This document shows, piece by piece, positions 17,580 through 26,370 of a stretch of DNA of 64,000 nt (within the stretch, counting starts at the first letter, position 1; every line of letters starts with the position of its first letter). The translations under genes were made by a program, and so were the position numbers. The notes beneath the pieces are model-generated. The model saw only the letters and a list, made by a program, of their open reading frames with translations, did not search any database and was not told the origin of the DNA. Source of the stretch: Pauljensenia sp902373545 (GTDB lineage: Bacteria > Actinomycetota > Actinomycetes > Actinomycetales > Actinomycetaceae); contig NZ_JAPWAG010000007.1 in the NCBI RefSeq assembly GCF_041432775.1, positions 1 to 64,000 on the forward strand, in the 5' to 3' direction.

Positions 17580-18215
17580 CTAGTCCAGGCCGAGCTCGGC
17601 TTTCACCTCGTCGAGCGTGTACACATCGTCGGGGTGCTCCTCGTAATCGTGAACAGTTTGCTTGATGAGAGCATCGAATTCTTCGAGAGTGTGCGCGCTT
17701 TCTGGATGCGCGAGGTAGTGCTCGAGCGCGGGCAGGACAGTGGTACGGAGCCATTCCTCGTCGTCCTCGGTGTACTCGCGAACGATAGGTGGCCGCGCGC
17801 CGGATGCGACGGCCTCGGCGGCTGCGAGTTCGTGCTCTTTGGGGCGCCAGAACGAGGTGACATCCTGCTTCTCGGCAAGTTGGTACTGGATGAAGGCGTC
17901 GAGGAGTTCGTAGTCGAAGGGTTTGTCCCAGGGCTGGCGGGCGAACATCTTTCCGAAGTCCGTGCCGCGCTCGCGTATGACAGGCTCGAAGCGGATTATG
18001 GTGGCTCGCTCGGGGGCCATCGCCATGTGCTTGGACGCGGCCGAGAACCCGATGATGTATGTCCCGTGGTGGGTGAACATCGGCTGGTTCCACGCGATGC
18101 GCAGCTCCAGTTCCGGGAAGTTGTGCGAGACCCAATCCAGTACCTCCATCATCTGCGCGCGATTGTCGTCGTTCGGGATGGTCGCGAGGTACTCGTCGAG
18201 CGTTGAAATAGCCAT
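17580..18215 (-). CDS. DUF1801 (YdhG-like) protein
   Basis: A 211-residue cytoplasmic protein. Residues 1-125 match the DUF1801/YdhG fold (often annotated iron-chaperone-like): LDEYLATIP, AWNQPMFTHHGTYIIGFSA, SKHMAMAPE. The C-terminal 80 residues are acidic and helical, and I do not recognise them. The biochemical role is not established for most members. It is a single gene; the promoter must lie in the 18216-18300 gap, just beyond the terminator of the RloC-like gene. Confidence 0.75.
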   Translation of the reverse strand: MAISTLDEYLATIPNDDNRAQMMEVLDWVSHNFPELELRIAWNQPMFTHHGTYIIGFSAASKHMAMAPERATIIRFEPVIRERGTDFGKMFARQPWDKPFDYELLDAFIQYQLAEKQDVTSFWRPKEHELAAAEAVASGARPPIVREYTEDDEEWLRTTVLPALEHYLAHPESAHTLEEFDALIKQTVHDYEEHPDDVYTLDEVKAELGLD

Positions 18216-18308
18216 ACCGTCACCCTAACAACGCCCATGCACATCTGCGGCATGCGTGGTGATGGAAACCTTGATACTCGGCGCTGTACCGCCACCTGAT
18301 GAACGAAA

Positions 18309-18341
18309 GGGGGCCGCCCGTGGTGTTCCACGGGCGACCCC
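18309..18341 (-). terminator. Terminator at the left edge of the RloC-like cassette
   Basis: A hairpin (GGGGCCGCCCGTGG with CCACGGGCGACCCC), followed on the minus strand by CTTTCGTTC. The same stem and the trailing ACGATC word occur again at 20915-20966, so the RloC-like gene lies between two similar terminators in direct orientation. Confidence 0.7.
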
Positions 18342-18378
18342 TGACGATCGGCAATCACTGACAACTTGAAAAAATGCT

Positions 18379-20705
18379 CTATGCTGTGATTCTCATCATC
18401 ATCTTGTAATGATCAGATGCGTTATTTGAGGTAAAGATACCCTCAAAAGCAGCGAATAGTTGGTCAAGTGGAATGCTGCATATCGTGTGCAAATCCATGT
18501 CCAGAGCATCATGTGAGCTGTTGTTGCAGAATGCCATGAGGGCCCGTGTTGCAGGGTCAGGAGAGCGTCCAAGATCTGAAATAGAAGCTATGTTTCCAAG
18601 GTGGATAAAGTATGCTTCGATCACCCGTCTCATACTATTGCCGACAAACAGTGTCTCGTTTCGATCATGTTGCTGATCAGTTAGTGTGCTGTAGGACTTT
18701 CGAATTTGCTTCCATAGTTGACTGTATTCATTCTCTATAGAGGTGCGGTTACTTGGGCCGTCGATGGTGGACTTTGCGTGAGTAGTTGTTTGTGAAGAAG
18801 TAAGCGTACGTTTAATTTCGTAGAAGTTACATTGTTTAGCTTTAGATCCTTCAGTTGGGAGCTCATACGAAGCTTCGATATGAAAGCGCGTGCTGTGGGT
18901 GAGGATGATAAGTTGGTCGACATATTTGTGCTCTGCTGTCTTTCTGAGCTGTAGAATAGAACGAATTAAGTGTCGAACATACCCAGATGTGATGAAGCTA
19001 CTAAGGCCATCCATTGCGTTGATTGGGTCGTCAATGACAACCGTATACTTAGTGTTGGTTGCGACGATTCTTTCGTCAAAGTGATAAAAGAAGTAAAGAA
19101 AGCATATGAGGTTGCGTTCCCCGTCGGAAAGTGTTGACACATTTGTTCGTCTCTTCTCTCCGTTTTCGTCTTTCCGAAGGAGGATGTATGCATCGCGTTT
19201 AGCATCAGTAGATTGCTGGTCGTCGATGAAGTCGTCCGTCGATGCTCCGAGCTCGAAGCTAGTCATCCCGATGCCAGACAATGCCAGATTAATGTTCTCA
19301 ATGGCAGGATGGATATCCATACGGCTCTGCTCGGCTGCTTTAATGAGATCGTTTAGCTGCTTTCGTGTCTCGCCTTTCCCGTCAATCTGTTCTTCTAGTG
19401 ATGTGATCCGTGCTGCCGTCCCCGTCTCTCCTCCGACAATCGAATCGAAAGCCTTGAAGGCCTCAAGGCATGTGTGGTGGGAAAAGATGCTCCAGAACTT
19501 ATCTTGAAACTCTCTTTTGAGGTTGTCCTGATCGTTCACCTTTGCGTTGTGCTCACTGACGAGCGCGTTCAGTTGTTCGCCCAGCTGGTGAAGTGTGCTG
19601 TTGAAGCTATCGATGTCCCATTCTTCTGGCGCGTCGAAGCTCTGCGACTGTTTGTCCAGTTTCTTTTCGAGGAGTGTGTGTGATTTGGAGAGGGCCTTCT
19701 CTATTGCGTCAAGCTGCGCATTCCGTGAATATTCCGCGACGTCTTCGAGCGGATGATTGCCAATCTCGCTCTTGAAGTCGGATAGCTGCTGAAGTGATAA
19801 CTCCAGAGTTGCTCGGCGTGACTCGAGTCGAGCGACGGCGTTGTCGTATGATCGATCCCAGAGCTTAGCGAGATTGTCGCTGAAGTCTTGCGGTGTCTGC
19901 TGCTGGCAGAAAGGGCAGCGATCACCGAGCGTGTCCTGATGGGTCTCCATGATGTGTTTACCCTCGCGGACCCAGTCAGAATGCTGTATCTGTGAAATGA
20001 GATCGGACAGTGGCGAATCTACCGCCGGTATCAGTGGCGTGCGGAGTAAGTCGGGAAGGTCCTTGAGGTCTTGCGGAATCTGTGGGATGGCGCGTACTCG
20101 TGAAGCTATTTCAAGGGTAGTGGTGAGAAGTCCCTTTTCTTGCGTGGCAAGTTCGTCGAGAGTTGCTGGGAGTGCGTCCTCAGGTGGTAGAGGGTTCTGT
20201 CGAATATCTATGACCTTGTCGCGCAGCTTCGTTCTACTTCTATTGTATCCATCCAGACATGATGAAAGCTGTTCAGGGACGATCTTTCTATTGCTCCAGA
20301 TCGCGCTCAGTAGTTGTTCCTCGGCCTCGGATTGGTCATCCTCAGCACTTCCTTTTTTGATTTTAGAAGTTCAATCTCCTCGCTGAGCGTTTCTCGATCC
20401 TTCTTTTTGCTCTCTATATCCTTTTCGTTCGATATGCTCTGTTCTCCTAGGAAAAAAATTCCATTCTCAGCTTCTTGAAATGTCTTTTCTATGTATGTCG
20501 AGTTAAGGACGAGAATCTCTCTGTTTGAGGAGTCGCAGGTGCTGCGTGTGATCCTGGGGTCGTCAGGTCCCTTGCTCAATATTCGTGTAATGGATGTCTT
20601 GCCTGTGCCGTTTGGGCCAAAAATGAAGTTCACTTTCTTCAGGTTTTTCAGCGTCGTTCCTGGCGCGAAACATGGGGTTCCGCTGAGATCTACTTCTGTA
20701 ATCAT
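18379..20705 (-). pseudogene. RloC/PrrC-like anticodon-nuclease ATPase, interrupted by one -1 frameshift
   Basis: If read through, this is one protein of about 775 residues in the AAA_13 (RloC/PrrC) family, whose members cut tRNA anticodon loops during phage infection. The 132-residue front part has Walker A FGPNGTGKTS. At A AAA AAG (20352-20358) the frame must slip -1; otherwise it stops at 20307. The rest carries coiled coil, a zinc-hook-like CPFC near residue 263, signature LSDGERN, Walker B VVIDDPINAMDG and a C-terminal RRVIE with a His 35 residues on (CNNSSH). The last two resemble the R-x3-E...H nuclease triad of PrrC. A clear ribosome site (AAGGAGGAGCA) precedes the ATG. Base composition is far more A+T-rich than its neighbours, indicating transfer. 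It may be a decayed gene, a sequencing error in a six-base run, or programmed or phase-variable expression. Confidence 0.72.
20352..20358 (-). promoter_or_regulatory. Slippery heptamer A AAA AAG at the frameshift
   Basis: On the minus strand the codons TCA AAA AAG form the classic X XXY YYZ -1 slip site, the same heptamer as E. coli dnaX. Slipping back one base gives GGA AGT GCT, which continues the long C-terminal frame exactly. GAGGAG lies 17 bases upstream, farther than the dnaX Shine-Dalgarno stimulator. I see no strong downstream stem. Confidence 0.5.
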
Positions 20706-20914
20706 TGCTCCTCCTTGGGTTGTCGATTGACAGTTGTAGTCTAAGTGACGGTAGTGCAGCGATGCGCACGTTTGGCAGTTATCTAGACTTTACAAGTAGA
20801 TATGCGGTAAGTCTCAGGTGAGTTGCCTGTTTTGCCGATACATTTGCTTGCATCACTAACTGAGGTTGATCTGCGCAAATGGCTTGTTTTCGGCGTTGGG
20901 AGAACGTAAAGCAA
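20706..20914. other. A+T-rich leader of the RloC-like gene, no gene seen
   Basis: This stretch is noticeably A+T-rich compared with the genome and must hold the promoter of the RloC-like gene. I see no open frame of note and no confident -35/-10 pair. It is bounded on the right by the terminator at 20915. Confidence 0.4.
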
Positions 20915-20948
20915 GGGGGCCGCCCGTGGTTTCCCGCGGGCGCCCCCC
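20915..20948 (-). terminator. Terminator next to the valS fragment
   Basis: GGGGGCCGCCCG with CGGGCGCCCCCC forms a strong hairpin directly downstream (minus sense) of the valS 3' fragment. It resembles the hairpin at 18309-18341 and not the one after intact valS at 23367. Confidence 0.65.
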
Positions 20949-20968
20949 AGCAGCCTTACGATCAGCCC

Positions 20969-21050
20969 TTGCGCTAAGCAGGAGTCTCGCCCAGCTCGAA
21001 GGACTCGACGACGGCCTCGGTGGCATCAGCGTCGTCGGAGGCGGCCACGG
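20969..21050 (-). pseudogene. Duplicated fragment of the valS 3' end
   Basis: These 82 bases align without gaps to 23441-23522, the last codons of intact valS. I count 75 identical positions. In the valS frame it reads VAASDDADATEAVVESFELGETPA and then stops early. No other part of valS is present. The open frame continues upstream on the minus strand into an unrelated hydrophobic stretch (GLCLLVGIGAAAALLLI), so the fragment is now fused to foreign sequence. It marks the left edge of the AAA/TOPRIM cassette. Confidence 0.85.
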
Positions 21051-21286
21051 TCCGGGCTCTGGCTGCGATGAGGAGCAAAGCGGCGGCGGCGCCAATACCT
21101 ACGAGCAGACACAAGCCGTGCAACCCGCCCGAACTCGTCAGGTCAACATGAGTGAAGGCAAGGCTCGGATAAGTCGGGGCATTCCTTTGATCGGTTGTGT
21201 GGCAACACCCACCATCTGAAGGCCCAGCCGCTGTCCGCCACCTGTCCCGGGACGGTAATCTGCTAGTGCTTCGAAGCGAGCAAGAT
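21051..21286. other. Non-coding remnant between valS fragment and TOPRIM-like gene
   Basis: I see no convincing gene here. On the minus strand a short frame reads LTSSGGLHGLCLLVG..., a membrane-segment-like tail that runs straight into the valS fragment. It may be the end of a decayed membrane or surface protein. No terminator is obvious after the TOPRIM-like gene. Confidence 0.4.
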
Positions 21287-21913
21287 TCAGGAGAGCCATG
21301 GGCGGGCGCGGGAAACGGCGTCCTCGAGCGCCTTTTTCAAAGCGGCCCACGCCGTGAGGCGGGAAAGTGTCGAACCGTCGGCTGCGTCAAGTTCGGCAAC
21401 GATTCGGGCTCTTTGAACCGAGAACACTCCAATGGGCAGAAGCCTGCCATCAGGATCGTCGCGACTGAGAAGGCGACGGAGAAGACTCTTGGGGTCGCGG
21501 TAGTCTTCAAGGGTTTTCTCGGATACTGCCTCTTCTCGCTGCAACCAGGCGCGGCAATCCTCATCACCGAATAGCGATGCCAGAGCCCAAGTCTCGGTCA
21601 TTGTTACTGGTACTACGGGAACAATCGGCGTGATTGTGGCGTCTTGAACTGAATCCACGGCGTCCCTGATCTCCTTCAGGCGTGCCTCAATACCTGCATT
21701 ATCCGCGTCGCGATGGACGAAGATCAGATCGTAGAGCTCCGCATCATTTGTGTGCAGTGCTAAGAGCTTCTCGCGAACTGAGCCCTTCAAGTCGAGGCGC
21801 GCGCTGACCGAAGCGGGCTCGGACGTCAACCGGGTGAGCAGGAGCTCCAACACGTTGGTTAGTGCCGCATCCGAAGAACCCTCGCACAAGAGGCAGCAGT
21901 ACCATTCATTCAT
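21287..21913 (-). CDS. TOPRIM-like protein (RloB/AbiLii/DUF4276-like), partner of the AAA ATPase
   Basis: A 208-residue protein whose N-terminus has the TOPRIM-like pattern: a Glu in LLCEGSSD (Glu11) at the end of the first strand and DxD in IFVHRDADNAG (Asp69, Asp71). The ATG overlaps the stop of the upstream ATPase (ATGAATGA), so the two are translationally coupled. Pairs of an OLD/AAA_21 ATPase with a small TOPRIM-like protein include AbiL, RloA/RloB and other phage-defence systems. A defence role here is inferred from that architecture and from the island setting. I set the start at 21913; a longer in-frame reading merely overlaps the ATPase gene. Confidence 0.65.
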   Translation of the reverse strand: MNEWYCCLLCEGSSDAALTNVLELLLTRLTSEPASVSARLDLKGSVREKLLALHTNDAELYDLIFVHRDADNAGIEARLKEIRDAVDSVQDATITPIVPVVPVTMTETWALASLFGDEDCRAWLQREEAVSEKTLEDYRDPKSLLRRLLSRDDPDGRLLPIGVFSVQRARIVAELDAADGSTLSRLTAWAALKKALEDAVSRARPWLS

Positions 21914-23276
21914 CTTCGTCGCCGATCGACTTGTCCGGGTTCTCAAGGAACGCCGCGATCTCGCCACGCGAGACGGGACGGGCTCCCGTTCTGTCCTCCG
22001 GTTTGGTCTTGGCCCTCCATGTGCCGGGGAGTGGGTGAAAACCGACGCTGCGCAGGATGCCTCCCTGGCCGTCGGGAATTGATTTTCCGACGGCACACAG
22101 GATGTCATCGTCTTTCGTGGCTTGGATGAAGTAGGGGGAATGGGTGTTGACAATGACTTGTCGGGCCGAGTGCTCCGTAGGATCGGAAATCCCCCGCAGG
22201 AGCCGGTACATATCGGCGATCTTGGATGGGTGGATACCATTCTCAGGCTCTTCCATGCACAGCATTCCGAAATAGTCGTGAGACACCTTCATCGCGGATA
22301 GGGCGAGGAAGCGAAGGGTGCCGTCAGAGAGCGACCGCGCGGGCAGCTCCGGCGTGGCCCCGATCTTGGCGCGCAGTTCGAGCGTGTCGCGGGCACGGTC
22401 CTGAACGACACGCAGATCTCGTATGTCCACAAGCGCTCCGATCGCGTCGCGAACGCGGTTCATGACGTTACTGCCGTCCCCCTCTTGGAGTTCCTGGCGG
22501 AACAACGAGGAGGGGATGTGGGCGCCTGTGGCGGAAATGGGTCGGGCCTCGACCACATCATCGGGGGCGCGCATCGCGCTCGGTTCCAGGGCGACGAATC
22601 GCCAGGAGCGCATCTCCGCCTGCGCGGCAAGGATAATCGGGTTCTCGGCCGACGCGGTCGCGGACAGCACTGTTCGTTGTGCGTTGTTCGCTGCGATCTT
22701 CCTGGGTCGGCCCCTGCTTCCATTCTGGATCTGGATGATTGTGTTGCCGTTCTCCTCGGTGGTGGATAGCGGGAAGAACTTGTGGGCTCCGTGTACGAAC
22801 CTGTTCACGTAGGCTGCGGAATCCGGAAAGCGGAGATGATCTTTCGCTGAGGGAATTGGTGAAAGCTGCTCGTTGACCAGCCTCAATTGCAGGCCCGTTG
22901 AGAGGGGGTCTCCCCGGCGGACGGCGAGTCGGACCTCGTAGCGCACGAACGTGCGTTCGGGTTCGACTTGTTGACTGAACTCGTCGAGAACCGGGGAGGG
23001 GAGGATCATTTCCGCTGCTAAACGGAGGTTTTCATGGCCCTGGATCACTCGGGTAGAGAATAGGGAGGAGACGTCCGATCGCTGCTGGGGCGTGGGTCTG
23101 ATGAGTGTGCAGGCTTCGAGGAAGTTGTGGTCACTCAGCAGGGACAGGAATTCGATCGCGTCGAAGAGGTTTGATTTCCCCACCGAGTTCGGCCCCGCGA
23201 TACAGGTGAATGGGCCGAAGTCAACAGAGACATTCTCAAGGTTCTTGAATCCGGAGACTTCGAAACGGGTGAGCAT
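21906..23276 (-). CDS. AAA_21/OLD-like ATPase, first gene of a two-gene defence-type pair
   Basis: A 456-residue ABC-class ATPase. The Walker A motif GPNSVGKS is at residues 29-36, after FEVSGFKNLENVSVDF, the usual N-terminal strand of recF/OLD-like ATPases. The signature-like RSLSDGTLRFLAL, Walker B MLCMEEPENGIHP and VNTHSPYF are all present, so the ATPase looks intact. It has no C-terminal nuclease of its own. The nuclease-like function is probably supplied by the overlapping TOPRIM-like gene. It sits immediately downstream of valS in the same orientation, after the valS terminator. Confidence 0.8.
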   Translation of the reverse strand: MLTRFEVSGFKNLENVSVDFGPFTCIAGPNSVGKSNLFDAIEFLSLLSDHNFLEACTLIRPTPQQRSDVSSLFSTRVIQGHENLRLAAEMILPSPVLDEFSQQVEPERTFVRYEVRLAVRRGDPLSTGLQLRLVNEQLSPIPSAKDHLRFPDSAAYVNRFVHGAHKFFPLSTTEENGNTIIQIQNGSRGRPRKIAANNAQRTVLSATASAENPIILAAQAEMRSWRFVALEPSAMRAPDDVVEARPISATGAHIPSSLFRQELQEGDGSNVMNRVRDAIGALVDIRDLRVVQDRARDTLELRAKIGATPELPARSLSDGTLRFLALSAMKVSHDYFGMLCMEEPENGIHPSKIADMYRLLRGISDPTEHSARQVIVNTHSPYFIQATKDDDILCAVGKSIPDGQGGILRSVGFHPLPGTWRAKTKPEDRTGARPVSRGEIAAFLENPDKSIGDEDE

Positions 23277-23366
23277 GTCTTTACCTTCAATAGGTGACGC
23301 CAGAATCTATTTAAAACATATCACATTGTGCCCGGAACGTGACGGCTACGGCTCCGGAACAAGGCC

Positions 23367-23394
23367 GTGCCCCGGGCCCAGCGGCCCGGGGCAC
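23367..23394 (-). terminator. valS terminator
   Basis: A 12-bp stem (GTGCCCCGGGCC with GGCCCGGGGCAC) lies 37 bases past the valS stop on the minus strand. Confidence 0.75.
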
Positions 23395-23430
23395 ACACCC
23401 GCCAAAGAGCGCAGCCAGTGCTCTAAGGGT

Positions 23431-26145
23431 TCACCCCTTCTTGCGCTTGGCAGGAGCCTCGCCCAGCTCGAAGGACTCGACAACAGCCTCGGTGGCCTCA
23501 GCGTCGTCGGAGGCAGCCACGGTCAGGGCGCCCACAGCCTTCGATGCGGCCTCCAGGTCACCCTTCACGGACTCCAGAGCCTCCACCTGAGCCTGCGGGG
23601 CGCGCACCGTCACCGCCAGGAACGGCGTACGCGGCGACACCTTCGCCTCAGACTTCACGCGACGCAGCGCGATCAGAGCAGAGGACGCAGCCTCCAGCAC
23701 CGAGGGATCACCCTCGACGCCAGCCAGATCGGAAGCAACCGGCCACGGAGCAGTGTGCACGCTTCCCTCGCGGTACCAGCTCCACACCTCTTCCGTCACG
23801 TATGGCAGGTAGGGGGCCAGCAGGCGCACGACGTTGTCGATGACGATTGCCAGAGCCGCACGGGCAGACGCGGCCGAAGCCTCGTCCCACGCGCCATCGC
23901 GGTTGTAGGCGCGCTCCTTGACCAGTTCCAGGTAGTCGTCGCAGAACGTCCAGAAGAACGACTCCGTGACCTCGAGCGCGCGAGAGTGCTCGTAGGACGC
24001 CAGGGCAGCCGAGGCCTCGTCAATGACGGAGGCCAGCGCCGCCAGCACCGAGCGATCCAGCGGCACCGTCACCAGCGACGGATCCAGATCGATCGCCGCG
24101 TCCTCGCCGCCCATCGTCAGGGCGAACTTGGAAGCGTTGAGCACCTTGATCGCCAGGCGGCGACCAATCTTCATCTGCTGCTCGTCGAACGCCGCATCCA
24201 GGCCCAGGCGAGCCGACGCCGCCCAGTAACGCACGGCGTCCGACCCGTACTTCTCCAGGATGCCCATGGGGGTCACGACGTTGCCCTTGGACTTGGACAT
24301 CTTCTTGTGGTCCGAATCCAGGATCCAGCCCGACAGGCCCGCGTGCTTCCACGGCAGCGCGCCGAACTCCAGGTCCGCGCGCACCACGGTCGAGAACAGC
24401 CACGTACGAATGATGTCCTGGCCCTGCGGGCGCAGATCCATCGGGTACGTGCGAGCGAACAGGTCCTCGTCATCCAGCCAGCCACACGCCAGCTGCGGGG
24501 ACAGTGAGGACGTCGCCCACGTGTCCATGATGTCCAGCTCGCCCACGAAGCCGCCGGCCACGCCGCGCTGATCATCCGTGTAGCCCTCCGGCACGTCCGT
24601 CGACGGATCAACCGGCAGAGCGGCCTCAGAGGGGGTGATGATGTCGTCGTAATTGACCTGGCCGTCCGCGTCCACGCGGTACCACAGCGGGAACGGCACG
24701 CCGAAGAAGCGCTGACGGGACACCAGCCAGTCGCCCTTCAGGCCCTTCACCCAGTTCTCGTAGCGCACGCGCATGAAGTCGGGGTGGAACTCCAGCTCGC
24801 GGCCGCGCCCAATGAGCTCCTCATTCAGATCCGCTCCCGAGGCCGGGTTCGTCCACGCGCGGCCACCGTTACGGATGTACCACTGGCGCGAGGTGACGAT
24901 CTCGAGGGGCTTGTCGCCCTTCTCGAAGAAGTTGGTCTGACGCATCGTCTTGGTCGGTTCGCCCTTCAGCTCGCCCGATTCGCGCAGGGCAGCTACCACG
25001 GCCTCGCGCGCGGAGAACGTCGTCTTACCGGTGATCTCGGCGAAAGCCGCGCGGCCCGCGTCCGTCGTGATCCACTCGGGGGTCTCGGTGATGATGCGGC
25101 CGTCCTTGCGCAGGATCGCGCGCAGCGGCAGCTCCAGGTCACGCCACCAGTCGATGTCGGTCGTGTCGCCGAAGGTACAGCACATGGCGATGCCCGCGCC
25201 CTTGTCCATCTCGGCGTCCGGGTGGGCCAGGATCGGCACCTCGACGCCGTACACGGGGGAGGCGACCGTCGTGCCGAACAGCGGCTTGTAGCGCTCGTCG
25301 TCCGGGTGGGCGATCAGGGCCACGCAGGCGGCCAGCAGCTCGGGGCGCGTCGTTTCGATGCACACGTCCACGCCGTCCTCGACGGGCGCGCCGGCGGCAG
25401 CAGCCTTCGCGGCGGCCTCCGCGTCGGTGATGTGGAAGGCCAGGCGGTGGTAGAAGCCCGGGTACTCGCGGCTCTCCAGCTCAGCCTGGGCGACCGCCGT
25501 CTGGAAGGTGACGTCCCACAGGCCCGGGGCCTCGGCCTGGTAGGCCTCGCCGCGCGCCAGGTTGCGCAGGAACGCGGCCTGGGCGACCTTGCGCGCACGC
25601 GCGCCGATCGTCTGGTAGTTCTGCTTCCAGTCCACGCTCAGGCCCAGGTAGCGCCACAGCGCCTCAAACTGAGCCTCGTCCTCGACGGTGAGGCGCTCGC
25701 ACAGCTCCACGAAGTTCTTACGGGAAATCGGCTTCTGGTCGCGAGCCTTGATCGACTTGCCGTCGCCGCCCACGTGTGGGGGCTCAAAATCGGGGTCGTA
25801 GGGCAGTGTCGCATCCACGCGCACGCCGAAGTAGTTCTGCACGCGGCGCTCGGTGGGCAGGCCGTTGTCGTCCCACCCCATCGGGTAGAACACGGACTTG
25901 CCGATCATGCGCTGGTAGCGGGCCACGACGTCGGTGTGCGTGTAGGAGAAAACATGGCCGATGTGCAGGGAGCCGGATACCGTCGGCGGGGGAGTGTCGA
26001 TCGAGTACACCTGCTCGCGCGTCGCGCTGCGGTCAAAAGCGTAGGTGCCCTGGCTTTCCCAGGCCTCACCCCACTTGGCTTCGAGGCCTTCGGGGGCGGC
26101 GCGGTCGGGCACGCGAGGCGCCTGCGCACGGGTGTTCATGGCCAT
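23431..26145 (-). CDS. valS: Valyl-tRNA synthetase
   Basis: A 904-residue class I aminoacyl-tRNA synthetase that charges tRNA-Val. The HIGH motif appears in SLHIGHVFSY and KMSKS in HKKMSKSKGNVV. The large CP1 editing insertion and the anticodon-binding domain follow, with a short Ala/Glu-rich coiled tail. I chose ATG 26145, which follows GGAGACAACTCAATT; ATG 26139 is also possible. The last 100 bases served as the duplicated target in the island to the left. Confidence 0.95.
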   Translation of the reverse strand: MAMNTRAQAPRVPDRAAPEGLEAKWGEAWESQGTYAFDRSATREQVYSIDTPPPTVSGSLHIGHVFSYTHTDVVARYQRMIGKSVFYPMGWDDNGLPTERRVQNYFGVRVDATLPYDPDFEPPHVGGDGKSIKARDQKPISRKNFVELCERLTVEDEAQFEALWRYLGLSVDWKQNYQTIGARARKVAQAAFLRNLARGEAYQAEAPGLWDVTFQTAVAQAELESREYPGFYHRLAFHITDAEAAAKAAAAGAPVEDGVDVCIETTRPELLAACVALIAHPDDERYKPLFGTTVASPVYGVEVPILAHPDAEMDKGAGIAMCCTFGDTTDIDWWRDLELPLRAILRKDGRIITETPEWITTDAGRAAFAEITGKTTFSAREAVVAALRESGELKGEPTKTMRQTNFFEKGDKPLEIVTSRQWYIRNGGRAWTNPASGADLNEELIGRGRELEFHPDFMRVRYENWVKGLKGDWLVSRQRFFGVPFPLWYRVDADGQVNYDDIITPSEAALPVDPSTDVPEGYTDDQRGVAGGFVGELDIMDTWATSSLSPQLACGWLDDEDLFARTYPMDLRPQGQDIIRTWLFSTVVRADLEFGALPWKHAGLSGWILDSDHKKMSKSKGNVVTPMGILEKYGSDAVRYWAASARLGLDAAFDEQQMKIGRRLAIKVLNASKFALTMGGEDAAIDLDPSLVTVPLDRSVLAALASVIDEASAALASYEHSRALEVTESFFWTFCDDYLELVKERAYNRDGAWDEASAASARAALAIVIDNVVRLLAPYLPYVTEEVWSWYREGSVHTAPWPVASDLAGVEGDPSVLEAASSALIALRRVKSEAKVSPRTPFLAVTVRAPQAQVEALESVKGDLEAASKAVGALTVAASDDAEATEAVVESFELGEAPAKRKKG

Positions 26146-26370
26146 AATTGAGTTGTCTCCATCCGAGTCGTGGACTGTTTGCCTCACTAGCGTACTTTTG
26201 TGCAGGTGCGCCGGTCCAATGCAGCGCCGAGCCACAGGGCGCGGGTTGCTCACACGAGCCCGTTACAAGTGCTCCCTGTGCGTCCTCCCCGGGACACTGG
26301 TCGCACTCGAGGATACCGTGGGTGCCACACAGGGGAGCCGGGCCGAGGCCCCCGCGCGGAAGGGGAGAAC

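Noticed and set aside
20866..21219. A 117-residue plus-strand frame over the valS fragment and terminator
   Set aside because: It runs through a hairpin and antisense to the valS tail, with no ribosome site and no family features.
18309..23430. Reading the whole valS island as one defence system such as Gabija or a retron
   Set aside because: The two gene sets differ in base composition, are separated by a terminator and the valS fragment, and lack a UvrD-like helicase or a reverse transcriptase.
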